A DNA stretch of 39,585 nucleotides, from the NCBI GenBank assembly GCA_902785935.1, contig CADAAN010000004.1, forward strand, positions 1-39,585, given 5' to 3'. This DNA is from an uncultured Pseudomonadota bacterium (GTDB lineage: Bacteria; Pseudomonadota; Alphaproteobacteria; RF32; CAG-239). This document shows positions 8,782-16,683 of the stretch, piece after piece. The notes under the pieces are model-generated. The model did no database searches and was not told where the DNA came from. It saw nothing but the letters and a program-made list of their open reading frames with translations. Position 1 is the stretch's first letter. Each line of letters starts with the position of its first letter. Both the position numbers and the translations under genes were made by a program.

Positions 8782-10545
8782 TTATTTTCTTCTTAAAAAC
8801 GACGGGATATCAAGATTATCCATATCATCATTCGAAAAATCTAAAGGATCATCATCCTGTTCAAAATGCGGCGTGGCCGGTTCTTCAGCAGGATTTGAGA
8901 TGTTCGGTTGGTCCTTGCGATTTTTTCTGGCCCTTGAAATGCCTAAAATTTTATCAATAAATTTTGATCTTGAAGGCGTTTCGACAACCTCTTCAACGGC
9001 CGGTTCTTCATGTTTTTCCATAAAGAGGCTTCCATCGTGTTGCGGAAACAGAACGGGTTCTTCTTCCATCATATCGATTTTGGTTGTGCTTGAAAAAATA
9101 TCTTCATCATCGGGCAAAAAGTCTTCAATCGATTTTTCAGCCTCGGAGGTTTTTTCGGGGGCAGGGGTCTTATTGATGATGGCATTGAATAAAGCTGACG
9201 CTTGAGGCATTTCAGGCATTGCTTGAGACATTGGAAGATTTTCTTCTTCAATTTGCCCAAGGGCACTTTCTTCTTCTTTTAAGATTTGCTCGGGCTCAGT
9301 CGTTGTTTCAAGTGATTGCTCAATAACTTCGGTTTCATTGCTTTCCTGAATATCTGAAGCTTCCGTTATCGTTTCTTCAAGCGTATTTTGAGACGTATTT
9401 TCATCCGATTTTTCTTCGTTTTCTTGAGAATTGGCCTTAAAACGCTCTAAATTATAATCAATATCTTCGCTGTTGATGGCAAAATTGCTTTCTTCTTTCG
9501 AAGAAGGCGCATAACTGTCATCAATGTATGAGGACAGACGATTTTCTTTTTGTTCGGGCGTCTTTGTTGACGGACGACCATCAATGCCCGTTACAACGAT
9601 TGAAACACGCATTTTGCCTTCAAGCGTATCGTCTAAGCTTGAGCCGAAAATGATGTTGGCATCATCGTCAACTTCTTCTTTAATGATGTTTGAGGCTTCT
9701 GCAATTTCCATCAAAGTGATGTCACTGCCGCCGGTGATGTTAATCAATACGCCTTTTGCCCCTTTCATTGAACAATCGTCCAAAAGCGGGTTTGAAAGTG
9801 CATGTTCGGCCGCAACGCGCGCTCTGTCATCACCATCGGCTTCACCGGTGCCCATGATGGCTTTGCCTTTGTCTTCCATAATGCTTTTAATGTCAGCAAA
9901 ATCAAGGTTAATCAGTCCCGGCATCATCATCAAATCCGTAATGGAACGTACGCCTGAATAAAGCACGTTATCCGCCATGATGAAGGCTTCCGGCAGGGTC
10001 GTATTTTTATCTGCAATGCGGAACAAATTTTGGTTTGGAATAACAATGATACTGTCAACTTCTTCTGTAAACCTTTTTAAGGCTTCTTCAGCGTTTTCCA
10101 TGCGCTTTTTGCCTTCAAAATCAAAAGGCTTGGTTACAACACCGACAGTTAAAATCCCCATTTCCTTGGCAATTTTTGCAACAACAGGTGCCGCACCCGA
10201 TCCCGTACCGCCGCCCATGCCGGCTGTAATAAAGACCATATTGGCGCCTTCAAGCTCTTTAGCGATTTCTTCTTTAGCCTCTTCAGCTGCCATTTTGCCG
10301 ATTTCAGGTCTTGCACCGGCGCCTAAGCCTTGCGTAATTTCAAGGCCGAGCTGAATCTTTCTGCTTGCGGCGGAATGTGCTAAAGCCTGCGAATCGGTGT
10401 TGGCTACGATAAAATCGACGCCTTCGAGTTTTTTTGCAATCATATTGTTGACAGCGTTGCCGCCGCCACCGCCCACGCCGATGACCGAAATACGCGGTTT
10501 CAAGTGCGTGATGGGGGTATCTGCAACTGCTAAATCAATGGACAT
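8782..10545 (-). CDS. ftsZ: Cell division protein FtsZ with long C-terminal linker
   Basis: Tubulin-like GTPase that forms the division ring. The GTP-binding signature GGGTGSG is at residues 111-117, with the N-terminal [13 protein letters not shown] loop and the T7 loop region ([11 protein letters not shown]). The globular core ends near residue 330. It is followed by about 240 acidic, Glu/Ser/Pro-rich linker residues and the conserved C-terminal peptide [10 protein letters not shown] (578-587), which in the family binds FtsA and other membrane tethers. Total length is 587; long linkers are usual in alphaproteobacteria but this is on the large side. No ftsQ or ftsA lies upstream and the gene has its own terminator, so it is an orphan outside the division cluster at 35.4-39 kb. 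Confidence 0.97.
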   Translation of the reverse strand: MSIDLAVADTPITHLKPRISVIGVGGGGGNAVNNMIAKKLEGVDFIVANTDSQALAHSAASRKIQLGLEITQGLGAGARPEIGKMAAEEAKEEIAKELEGANMVFITAGMGGGTGSGAAPVVAKIAKEMGILTVGVVTKPFDFEGKKRMENAEEALKRFTEEVDSIIVIPNQNLFRIADKNTTLPEAFIMADNVLYSGVRSITDLMMMPGLINLDFADIKSIMEDKGKAIMGTGEADGDDRARVAAEHALSNPLLDDCSMKGAKGVLINITGGSDITLMEIAEASNIIKEEVDDDANIIFGSSLDDTLEGKMRVSIVVTGIDGRPSTKTPEQKENRLSSYIDDSYAPSSKEESNFAINSEDIDYNLERFKANSQENEEKSDENTSQNTLEETITEASDIQESNETEVIEQSLETTTEPEQILKEEESALGQIEEENLPMSQAMPEMPQASALFNAIINKTPAPEKTSEAEKSIEDFLPDDEDIFSSTTKIDMMEEEPVLFPQHDGSLFMEKHEEPAVEEVVETPSRSKFIDKILGISRARKNRKDQPNISNPAEEPATPHFEQDDDPLDFSNDDMDNLDIPSFLRRK

Positions 10546-10647
10546 TTATCTGAAACTCCTCAAAAAAAATTTGAATATATATCATCAGCAATACACGAAA
10601 TAAATTAAGGTTTGGTTACCAAAAGATAAGAATTTTCAAAATTTTGC

Positions 10648-10675
10648 TTGATTTTTAGATTTTTTTGTGTAACAC
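10648..10675 (+). promoter_or_regulatory. Probable promoter of leader RNA copy A
   Basis: TTGATT (10648-10653), 16 bases, then a weak TAACAC (10670-10675). The box is poor, but it aligns with the much better promoter of the related element at 31.4 kb, where the conserved CGTAACC hairpin begins the same distance downstream. Confidence 0.4.
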
Positions 10676-10680
10676 TTAAG

Positions 10681-10838
10681 GCGTAACCAATATGGTTGCG
10701 GTGTCTAGGAAACATCTTTAACTGTATAGCTCCTTGTAGGGAGTAAACGATATAAGCACATTTGTGACGAATAAGTTTGTCTGTACAGTTACAGTTTTCT
10801 AGCTCCCACTTTGGAATTTTCTGAAGTGTTTTTTTTAA
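10681..10838 (+). ncRNA. Structured leader RNA, copy A
   Basis: Not protein coding. The following pairings can be drawn. Hairpin 1 is CGTAACC with GGTTGCG (10682-10700). Hairpin 2 is GTGT with ACAT (about 10701-10715). The domain-closing helix P2 is AACTGTA (10720-10726) with TACAGTT (10784-10790). P3 is CTCC (10730-10733) with GGAG (10740-10743). P4 is TAAAC with GTTTG, and it holds the small CACA/TGTG hairpin. The 3' strand of P3, GGGAG (10739-10743), can instead pair with CTCCC at 10803-10807. That segment abuts a terminator hairpin, CACTT (10807-10811) with AAGTG (10824-10828), followed by eight T. The same plan recurs at three other places in the window. The downstream gene is the prepilin-like protein, about 145 bases on. 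Confidence 0.6.
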
Positions 10839-10849
10839 TTTAACAATAA

Positions 10850-10936
10850 CGTCATCCCGAATTCATTGGAGCTCGAAAAACTCGCTCATCTCCGATTCCG
10901 GGATCTGTGAGATCCTGAGACAAGCTCAGGATGACG
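10850..10936. repeat. Palindromic intergenic repeat
   Basis: An 87-base imperfect inverted repeat. The ends CGTCATCCCGA and TCAGGATGACG are near-complementary, and a perfect inner stem pairs CCTGAG with CTCAGG around ACAAG (10914-10930). The GTCATCC...GGATGAC wording is that of dispersed palindromes common in intergenic DNA of many alphaproteobacteria. It lies between leader RNA A and the prepilin-like gene and could be transcribed as a long hairpin. Confidence 0.65.
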
Positions 10937-10984
10937 ATTAAGGGTTCTGGATGATGATAATATAAAGAAAATAGGAGAAAAAAT

Positions 10985-11653
10985 ATGAGATGTAGAAACG
11001 AAACAGGCAGAAGTATGGTTGAGATGCTTGGCGTGCTGGCGATTGTCGGGGTGTTGTCGGCGGGGGCTTTAAAAGGTTATTCTAAGGCGATGATGCGACA
11101 TAAATTAAACAAGAATGCTGATGAAATAAGCTACCTTCTTGCTACGGCAATTTTAAATCAGGATAAGCTAGCAGGAGCAAATTTTGGTATGATTGAAGAA
11201 TTGAAGGCTTTGGGTGCTTTTACGTTTCCGATTGAAGTATATACTCCCGCTTGGCCCGGAGGGGGATATCGAGCCGTTAACGATTCGCTCGGCAATCAAA
11301 TTTGGTTTGAAAACTATACTAAAGAAGAGTATCCTCAAGTCGGTGATTTGATGGCTTTTGCGGTTTATTTGCCTCAATCAGATTACATCAATAAGGTTTG
11401 CTATAATTACGTGAATGTTTTCAAAAGTATGGCTTCTGAAATTTACGGAATTTATGCAACAAATGAAACAGGTTCCGAAACTAAAAGAGATGCTTATCGC
11501 GGACAATCCTGTTCTTTTGGAAAATGTCTTGAAACAATGACAAATACGGACATTATCAATATGTGCCAAAAGCATTGCGCCAATGCCCAACGTTGCATAT
11601 TGTACGCAAACTGGGGCGTGCCCGGAGAAATGATACAAAAGAGATTTGAGTAA
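10985..11653 (+). CDS. Prepilin-like (type IV pilin/pseudopilin N-terminus) surface protein
   Basis: A 222-residue protein with a short basic leader, then G-RSMVE and a hydrophobic helix (MLGVLAIVGVLSAGALKGYSKAM). That is the prepilin peptidase site with Glu at +5 of the mature protein, so I read it as a type IV pilin or pseudopilin-like protein. The remaining 170 residues have no recognisable fold. They include several cysteines towards the C-terminus (CYNYV, CSFGKCLE, MCQKHCANAQRCILY), suggesting disulfides outside the cytoplasm. A clear AGGAG precedes the ATG. No pilus assembly genes are nearby. The leader RNA and palindromic repeat upstream suggest regulated expression. Minor pilin or adhesin is the likeliest role. 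Confidence 0.7.
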   Translation: MRCRNETGRSMVEMLGVLAIVGVLSAGALKGYSKAMMRHKLNKNADEISYLLATAILNQDKLAGANFGMIEELKALGAFTFPIEVYTPAWPGGGYRAVNDSLGNQIWFENYTKEEYPQVGDLMAFAVYLPQSDYINKVCYNYVNVFKSMASEIYGIYATNETGSETKRDAYRGQSCSFGKCLETMTNTDIINMCQKHCANAQRCILYANWGVPGEMIQKRFE

Positions 11654-11712
11654 AATTAAGGTATGAAATCACAAGAAAGATAAATCACACGTGTATCAGC
11701 CATCACAAAAGT

Positions 11713-11743
11713 TCAAAAAAATGCCGCTTTTTAAGAGCGGCAT
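11713..11743 (-). terminator. Terminator between the prepilin-like gene and glyA
   Basis: ATGCCGCT (11721-11728) pairs with AGCGGCAT (11735-11742). On the minus strand the hairpin is followed by a run of U (A-run at 11714-11720), so it chiefly serves glyA; the stem may also slow plus-strand transcription. Confidence 0.75.
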
Positions 11744-11762
11744 TGTAGTTAAAGGCTTTTTT

Positions 11763-13019
11763 TTAATATATCGGAAATTGACGGCAAAGAGCAATCATTT
11801 CATCAGCCGTTTTTTGAATGCAGTCTTGCTCATCACCTTGAGCCAATGCATCAATCACGTTTGAAATGGCATGACCGATTTTGATAAACTCGTCTTCTTT
11901 AAATCCGCGTGTCGTTCCTGCCGGTGTACCGAGTCTGATGCCTGAAGTAATTTTTGGTGGTTGAGGATCAAACGGAATGGCATTTTTGTTGCACGTGATA
12001 TGCGCTTTTTCAAGTGCGGAAGCCACAACATCGCCCGTTAAACCTTTCGGTCGCAAATCAACGAGCAATAAATGCGTATCCGTACCGCCGGAAACTAAAT
12101 TAAGCCCGCGTTTTTCAAGTGTTTGACCTAAAACTTTGGCATTTTTAATTACTTGAGCGGCGTAAAGCTTAAATGAAGGGCTTAAATCCTCTTTAAAGCA
12201 AATGGCTTTTGCTGCAATCACATGCTCTAACGGGCCGCCTTGTATGCCCGGAAAAACTGCGGAATTAATTTTTTTAGCTATCGTTTCATCATTTGTTAAA
12301 ATCAAACCGCCTCGCGGCCCGCGAAGTGTTTTATGCGTTGTCGAGGTCACGACATCGGCGTATTTTAGCGGGTTTTCATGCACTTTTCCTGCAACCAAAC
12401 CTGCAAAATGTGCCATATCAACCATCAAATAAGCGCCTGCTTTATCGGCAATGCTCCGAAAACGCTTAAAATCAATCGCCCTCGGGTAGGCAGAACCGCC
12501 GGCAATAATTAATTTCGGCTTACACTCAAGCGCCAAACGCTCAACCTCGTCATAATCAATAAGCCCCGTGTCCTCTTTGACACCATACGAAACGGCATTG
12601 AGCCATTTGCCGGAAAGTGAAACTTTTGAACCATGCGTCAAATGTCCCCCGGCGGCAAGCGACATACCCATAATGGTATCACAAGGTTGCAATAAGGCAA
12701 CATAAACCGCCGTATTGGCTTGAGAACCCGAATGCGGTTGAACATTTGCATACTTTGCATCAAATAAGGCTTTAGCACGTTCAATGGCAAGGGTTTCAAT
12801 CGCATCTACATTTTCACAGCCGTGATAATAGCGATGGGACGGGTAGCCCTCGGCGTATTTGTTTGTTAAAACACTGCCTTGTGCTTGCATGACGGCCAAA
12901 GAGGCATAATTTTCAGAGGCAATCAGCTCAATCTGTTCTAATTGGCGAATTTTTTCCTTCTCAATGATGTCAAAAATTTCTTTATCCTCATTTTTAAGTG
13001 TATCATGAAAATCCATCAT
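11763..13019 (-). CDS. glyA: Serine hydroxymethyltransferase
   Basis: PLP enzyme interconverting serine and glycine with transfer of a one-carbon unit to tetrahydrofolate. The 418-residue length is normal. Landmarks are the N-terminal ELIASENY substrate segment, [14 protein letters not shown], the PLP site [11 protein letters not shown] with the Schiff-base lysine K230 in [14 protein letters not shown], and the C-terminal [12 protein letters not shown]. Its ribosome site (GGAG) lies inside the last codons of rpiB, so the two genes form a translationally linked pair, an order also seen in other alphaproteobacteria. It ends at the terminator at 11713-11743. Confidence 0.96.
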   Translation of the reverse strand: MMDFHDTLKNEDKEIFDIIEKEKIRQLEQIELIASENYASLAVMQAQGSVLTNKYAEGYPSHRYYHGCENVDAIETLAIERAKALFDAKYANVQPHSGSQANTAVYVALLQPCDTIMGMSLAAGGHLTHGSKVSLSGKWLNAVSYGVKEDTGLIDYDEVERLALECKPKLIIAGGSAYPRAIDFKRFRSIADKAGAYLMVDMAHFAGLVAGKVHENPLKYADVVTSTTHKTLRGPRGGLILTNDETIAKKINSAVFPGIQGGPLEHVIAAKAICFKEDLSPSFKLYAAQVIKNAKVLGQTLEKRGLNLVSGGTDTHLLLVDLRPKGLTGDVVASALEKAHITCNKNAIPFDPQPPKITSGIRLGTPAGTTRGFKEDEFIKIGHAISNVIDALAQGDEQDCIQKTADEMIALCRQFPIY

Positions 13020-13025
13020 ATATTT

Positions 13026-13457
13026 TTACTCCATATCCAATTTTTCGATTCGTTTTTGGTGGCGACCGGCCTCAAAAGAAGTGTTCATGAAAATGTCAAT
13101 GCGCCTGACAACATCGTCAAATGCCATTGTTCGTCCGCCAAAGGCAATGATGTTTGCGTTGTTATGCTTTTTTGCCATTTCGGCCGCGAAATCATCATAT
13201 AAAAGCGCAGCTCTGATTCCCTTAAATCGATTCGCGGCAATAGAAATACCGATTCCCGTGCCGCATATCAAAATACCGAAATCAGCTTTTTGTGCTAAAA
13301 TATGCTTGGCCATTTTAGCCCCGAAATCGGGATAATCAACCGAATCTGTATTATAAGTGCCTAAATCATCGAGTTTGATATTTAATGTGCCGTAATGGTT
13401 GATGAGTTTTTCTTTAAGTTCAAAACCGCCGTGATCTGATGCAATCGCAATTTTCAT
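13026..13457 (-). CDS. rpiB: Ribose-5-phosphate isomerase B
   Basis: A 143-residue RpiB/LacAB-family isomerase interconverting ribose-5-phosphate and ribulose-5-phosphate. Seen are the N-terminal IASDHGG (phosphate-binding region), catalytic C65 in LICGTGIGISIAANR, and the C-terminal HQKRIEKL. It is first in the rpiB-glyA operon. Ribose-1-phosphate from the nucleoside phosphorylases could reach the pentose pathway through such an enzyme after a mutase step, but no mutase is visible here. Confidence 0.95.
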   Translation of the reverse strand: MKIAIASDHGGFELKEKLINHYGTLNIKLDDLGTYNTDSVDYPDFGAKMAKHILAQKADFGILICGTGIGISIAANRFKGIRAALLYDDFAAEMAKKHNNANIIAFGGRTMAFDDVVRRIDIFMNTSFEAGRHQKRIEKLDME

Positions 13458-13567
13458 AAAAACAATTCCTTTCGCTGTAATCTTCTCTTACTTAACAATA
13501 AATATATTGAAAATAAAAGCATTTTTTACATTTTTTAAAAAAAAGTGCAAAAATTTAAAAAAAAGTG

Positions 13568-13595
13568 TTGACGCGGGCAAAAAAAATTGTATATA
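13568..13595 (+). promoter_or_regulatory. Promoter of the tRNA-Cys/tRNA-Asn unit
   Basis: TTGACG (13568-13573), a 16-base spacer, and TATATA (13590-13595), preceded by TG-like sequence. The first tRNA begins about 30 bases downstream. Confidence 0.65.
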
Positions 13596-13624
13596 TGTAA
13601 ATCACCGCTTAGGTACCATAGGTT

Positions 13625-13699
13625 GGCCGGTTGGCAGAATGGCTTATGCAGAGGACTGCAAATCCTTTTATATCGGTTCAATTCCGGTACCGGCCTCCA
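13625..13699 (+). tRNA. tRNA-Cys (GCA)
   Basis: A complete cloverleaf can be drawn: acceptor GGCCGGT (13625-13631) with ACCGGCC (13689-13695), discriminator T, encoded CCA, anticodon GCA at 13658-13660 with flanking GGACT/AATCC, and a GGTTCAATTCC T-arm. The next tRNA follows after four bases. Confidence 0.95.
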
Positions 13700-13703
13700 A
13701 AAT

Positions 13704-13778
13704 TCCGACTTAGCTCAGCGGTAGAGCAATCGGCTGTTAACCGATCGGTCGTCCGTTCGAACCGGACAGTCGGAGCCA
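13704..13778 (+). tRNA. tRNA-Asn (GTT)
   Basis: Acceptor TCCGACT (13704-13710) pairs with AGTCGGA (13768-13774), followed by discriminator G and encoded CCA. The D-arm is AGCTCAGCGGTAGAGC, the anticodon arm ATCGGCTGTTAACCGAT (GTT), and the T-arm TCCGTTCGAACCGGA. The last 18 bases of this locus are repeated exactly at 16684-16701. Confidence 0.96.
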
Positions 13779-13780
13779 AA
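13763..13780 (+). repeat. Left copy of an 18-bp direct repeat in the tRNA-Asn 3' end (att-like)
   Basis: This 18-base stretch, from the 3' half of the T-arm through CCA and two more A, recurs exactly and in the same orientation at 16684-16701. In both places it is followed by a GCCTCG...CGAGGC terminator. Such repeats of a tRNA 3' end are the usual trace of tRNA-directed integration or segmental duplication. Confidence 0.75.
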
Positions 13781-13787
13781 GAAGAAA

Positions 13788-13811
13788 GCCTCGCTTTATA
13801 GCGAGGCTTTT
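13788..13811 (+). terminator. Terminator of the tRNA unit
   Basis: GCCTCGC (13788-13794) pairs with GCGAGGC (13801-13807), followed by four T. Confidence 0.85.
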
Positions 13812-13817
13812 GATATT

Positions 13818-13848
13818 AAAAAAAATGCCCCAACGATGAAGCCGGGGC
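13818..13848 (-). terminator. Terminator of the nuclease/membrane/YwqK operon
   Basis: GCCCC (13827-13831) pairs with GGGGC (13844-13848). Read on the minus strand it runs into a U-tract (A-run at 13818-13825). It lies about 20 bases past the stop of the repeat protein. Confidence 0.7.
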
Positions 13849-13869
13849 TCATAAAAATCTCAAATGTAC

Positions 13870-15045
13870 TTACTTTTCTATCAAATCTCCGTCTTTATAA
13901 ACTTCTGTTAAAATGATATTTCCTGCTTTATCATAAATATTTCTTTTTCCATCAATCTTGCCATTTTTGTAATTGATTTCTTCTCTTAACGTCCCATCTT
14001 CATCATACAATTTTGTTAAGCCATCTCGCTCTCCGTTTGTCCAATATGCTTCTTGTTGCAAGGTTCCATCTTTATAATACCATTTGAAAACACCATTAGG
14101 TACGCCATTTTTAGCGATAGCTATGGCATGAATATTGCCATTTTTATAATATTTTTTTATCAATCCGTCAGGTAAACCATCCTTGATTTCCCCTTCATTT
14201 TTCAAAGTTCCATCCTTATAATAAGACTTTGATATACCATTTTCCTTACCATCTTTCCAAGAGCTCTCCGCTTTTAAGGTTCCATCTTCATAATATTTTT
14301 TCCATATTCCATGTGGTTTGTCGTTTTTAAAAGTTCTTTTTTGGACTAATATTCCATTTTCATCGTACTCATTACAATCTTTTTGATCGTTTTTGATATA
14401 GCATTCAAATCTGAGCTGACCATTCCTATGATAAAATTTATAAAAGTCACGCGTTCCGTCATTTTTATGATTCGTCTCATACTCTAAAGTCCCATCTTCA
14501 TAATATAATCTAACAGCTCCATTATCCTTGTTATCTTTTAAATATGACTCACTTTGTAGTTTTCCATTTTTATAATATGATTTAAAGACTCCATTCATTT
14601 TGTCGTTTTTATAATTTGATTCAAATTTTAAAGTTCCATCTTCATCATACGACCTAGAAACTCCATTTCTTTTGCCATTTTTCCATTGATCCTTCGTTTG
14701 TAATTTTCCATTGTTATAATAGAATTTATCAAAACCATCTGCTCTACCATCCTTAAAATTTACCTCACGTTTTAAAGTTTCATCTTGGTAATACAATTTA
14801 GATACCCCATTTATTTTGCCATTTTTATAATATTTTTCCAATTGCAACGTTCCATCTTCGTCATATACTTTCCATAACCCCTCCTTTTTGCCATCTGCGT
14901 TTAGCATTCCTTCTTCTTTTATTTGATTATTCGGATATAATGCAGCTTCTGTAGATGGTTCTGATGTATTGTAATTATTTGGCTGCGCATAAGAAATTGT
15001 TGAACATAACAAAGTTAAAAAAAGAAAATATATAATTTTTTGCAT
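13870..15045 (-). CDS. Secreted YwqK/MORN-type repeat protein
   Basis: A 391-residue protein with a signal peptide (KIIYFLFLTLLCSTISYAQ), followed by about 14 copies of a roughly 23-residue unit whose core reads NG-x-x-K-x-YY-x-DGTL-x-x-E-x-x-YKNGK. This is the pattern of the toxin_YwqK/MORN-like family, predicted to form elongated beta structure. In other bacteria such proteins occur in contact-dependent or immunity-type cassettes as well as free-standing surface proteins, so the role here is open. The start codon directly follows the stop of the upstream membrane protein with no gap, which argues for coupled translation. The operon (nuclease, membrane protein, repeat protein) lies inside the segment bounded by the tRNA-Asn direct repeats. 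Confidence 0.75.
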   Translation of the reverse strand: MQKIIYFLFLTLLCSTISYAQPNNYNTSEPSTEAALYPNNQIKEEGMLNADGKKEGLWKVYDEDGTLQLEKYYKNGKINGVSKLYYQDETLKREVNFKDGRADGFDKFYYNNGKLQTKDQWKNGKRNGVSRSYDEDGTLKFESNYKNDKMNGVFKSYYKNGKLQSESYLKDNKDNGAVRLYYEDGTLEYETNHKNDGTRDFYKFYHRNGQLRFECYIKNDQKDCNEYDENGILVQKRTFKNDKPHGIWKKYYEDGTLKAESSWKDGKENGISKSYYKDGTLKNEGEIKDGLPDGLIKKYYKNGNIHAIAIAKNGVPNGVFKWYYKDGTLQQEAYWTNGERDGLTKLYDEDGTLREEINYKNGKIDGKRNIYDKAGNIILTEVYKDGDLIEK

Positions 15046-15579
15046 TTAATCTCTCCTTTGGTGTGATGTTGATGGGTTTTGAGGTGTCATTTGGGAGATA
15101 TTGTCAAGTTTTTGATATATGTACCAAAATATAATTGCTAGCCCAACAGTAAAGTATGAATAAGGATTCTTAAAAAGGACAACAAACACCTTTAATAGAT
15201 TTAGAGGGTTTACAAAAAAATATGGTATTTCCCAAAAGAAATTAAAAAAAGTCATATTTGGAAGAGCTGTTTCTTTAAACACAATCCAATAACTATACCA
15301 CAACAAGAAAACACTCAACACAAAACATAGCTGGCACAAACCATAACTTATATTTCTTAATATAGGCAATTTTTCCTTGAAAATAAATCTCTTATAACAA
15401 ATTATAGAAAATAACATTTTTTTTAAAAAATTTGGATATATCCAATTAAGAAAATCATATAAAAGACAAATACCTACAAAGACCCCTAATACGCCTAAAC
15501 AAATTTCCATCGCCTTGGTGTTCCCTCCCGATACGCGAGAAGCATTTACTGCACTTTTAGCTAAAACAGCATAGTTCAT
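15046..15579 (-). CDS. Unknown membrane protein with about four membrane spans
   Basis: I place the start at the ATG at 15579 because a GGAG ribosome site lies eight bases before it; a GTG at 15588 overlaps that site. The 177-residue product has hydrophobic segments around residues 25-45 (ICLGVLGVFVGICLLYDFL), 80-105 (CFVLSVFLLWYSYWIVF), 118-140 and 145-162 (YFTVGLAIIFWYIY). The N-terminal 20 residues (Ala, Ser, Asn-rich) are hydrophilic. I do not recognise the family. It sits between a secreted nuclease-like protein and the YwqK repeat protein in one operon, so a membrane anchor, exporter accessory or immunity-like role is possible but unproved. Confidence 0.55.
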   Translation of the reverse strand: MNYAVLAKSAVNASRVSGGNTKAMEICLGVLGVFVGICLLYDFLNWIYPNFLKKMLFSIICYKRFIFKEKLPILRNISYGLCQLCFVLSVFLLWYSYWIVFKETALPNMTFFNFFWEIPYFFVNPLNLLKVFVVLFKNPYSYFTVGLAIIFWYIYQKLDNISQMTPQNPSTSHQRRD

Positions 15580-15609
15580 TTGACACACTCCGATGTTATA
15601 TATGATTTA

Positions 15610-16065
15610 TTATTCCGAGCAACTAAAAGAAACACATTTTGTTTTTTCAAGCATATACTCATTGACATTGATATCATCTGCCCATAAAATTCCGACATGA
15701 CGCGTTTCACCTCTGCACACTTTATCAGGGGTTTCTTCAAAATAAATATGCTCTTCATGAAAACTCAAAAGGCGTTTCAACTCTTGTTGAGCTTCTTTGC
15801 CATATTTTTTGACTTCCTCAGGAGAAATATTCATTTTTTTTGCTTGTCTTAACGATTTATCATTTGTACGTGATTCCGGACAATCTATATCGGCTAATCG
15901 AATTGAAACATATTGATTATTAAGAGCTGCTTTAACAGTATCGCCATCAGAAACTTTTGCAATCGTAACCTGTACTTTTTTAGGTGACGCTATTTCCGCT
16001 GCTATTGATTGTGTATTCAACGCAAAAGCAACAACAAGACTTAAAACAAAAATTGATTTTTCCAT
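15610..16065 (-). CDS. Secreted thermonuclease-like (SNase fold) protein
   Basis: About 151 residues from the ATG at 16065, which starts a clear signal peptide (EKSIFVLSLVVAFALNTQSIAAE); an ATG at 16089 would add eight residues. The SNase/TNase-like pattern follows: VSDGDTVKA, then IRLADIDCPES (the Arg of the catalytic set and a metal-binding Asp), KKYGKEAQQELKRLL (Glu region), then ETRHVGILW (second Arg) and NEYML. Such enzymes cleave DNA and RNA with calcium. The length is normal. The C-terminus (KTKCVSFSCSE) adds two cysteines. It is the first gene of a three-gene operon behind structured leader RNA D. Confidence 0.75.
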   Translation of the reverse strand: MEKSIFVLSLVVAFALNTQSIAAEIASPKKVQVTIAKVSDGDTVKAALNNQYVSIRLADIDCPESRTNDKSLRQAKKMNISPEEVKKYGKEAQQELKRLLSFHEEHIYFEETPDKVCRGETRHVGILWADDINVNEYMLEKTKCVSFSCSE

Positions 16066-16094
16066 AACATTTTCTTTTTTTCCAAACATTAAAA

Positions 16095-16352
16095 CCCAAA
16101 GTACGCCTTTTTAAAAGGCGGACGGGGCGTACAAAAATCATATACTGCAAATGACTCCGATGACCTTTAGGTAACAGCCTTGAACATCTCTCACCGGCAC
16201 CCCAACCGAAGTCAGGGGATAATTTGGGATTATTCTTTTAAAAAAATATACCCTCAAAAATACAGTGCATCCATCACTGTGCAGTATTAAAGCTTTTGTA
16301 AGCTCCGTGCCCAATATCAAGGCACTTGATAAAGAAATCACTTTCCTTATCT
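16095..16352 (-). ncRNA. Structured leader RNA, copy D
   Basis: Reading on the minus strand from the predicted start near 16352: two 5' hairpins (GTGCC/GGGCAC and AGCTT/AAGCT), then the closing helix ATACTGC with GCAGTAT. Inside it lie ACAGTG/CACTGT, an AT-rich hairpin, CCCC/GGGG, and a GTGA/TCAT arm holding AGG/CCT. The 3' strand GGGGTG of the G/C hairpin can pair with the downstream CGCCCC. That segment is part of the next hairpin, GTACGCC with GGCGTAC (16101-16131), and the following U-tract is interrupted. The core phrase CTAAAGGTCAT..GAGTCATTT is shared with copy C at 35 kb. The nuclease gene starts about 30 bases downstream. Confidence 0.6.
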
Positions 16353-16359
16353 AAGGATT

Positions 16360-16388
16360 ATTACAACACATTTAAGGATAAATGTCAA
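16360..16388 (-). promoter_or_regulatory. Promoter of leader RNA D
   Basis: On the minus strand: TTGACA (16388-16383), 17 bases, TGTAAT (16365-16360). This is a near-consensus sigma-70-type promoter placed just behind the broken glyS end and just before the first hairpins of the leader. Confidence 0.7.
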
Positions 16389-16397
16389 ATATTTTTT

Positions 16398-16680
16398 TTA
16401 CAGAAAATACTCGCGCAAATAGGTTGGCAAATCAGCCGTATTGACGCGGATTTGTTCCATCGTATCACAATCACGCACCGTCACCGATTCGGGGCTGTTT
16501 TCAATCGTCTCAAAATCGACGGTAATACAAAGCGGCGTGCCGACCTCATCATGGCGGCGATAAGCCTTGCCGATGTTTCCGGTATTTTCAAGCGCGACAC
16601 GGCCGATGCCGAGTTTCATCAATTTGTTTTTAAGCTCATGGCATTTTTGCAAAATCAATGTGATACGCAAAAATGGATGG
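16398..16680 (-). pseudogene. glyS: Glycyl-tRNA synthetase, C-terminal fragment
   Basis: The translated minus strand carries ENTGNIGKAYRRHDEVGTP, then LCITVDFETIEN and SVTVRDCDTMEQIRV. This is the C-terminal anticodon-binding domain of the single-chain (alpha2) glycyl-tRNA synthetase, a protein normally about 450 residues long. Only the last 90 or so residues are here: the catalytic domain is absent. At its right edge the frame runs straight into the duplicated tRNA-Asn tail (16684-16701), so the upstream part was cut off at that junction. It has no plausible start of its own. It is a remnant, presumably carried or left by the event that made the direct repeats; a full synthetase must exist elsewhere. 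Confidence 0.75.
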
Positions 16681-16683
16681 AAT

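Noticed and set aside
8648-9205. Plus-strand 185-codon frame opposite the ftsZ linker
   Set aside because: Low-complexity Ser-rich translation antisense to the acidic FtsZ linker; no independent support.
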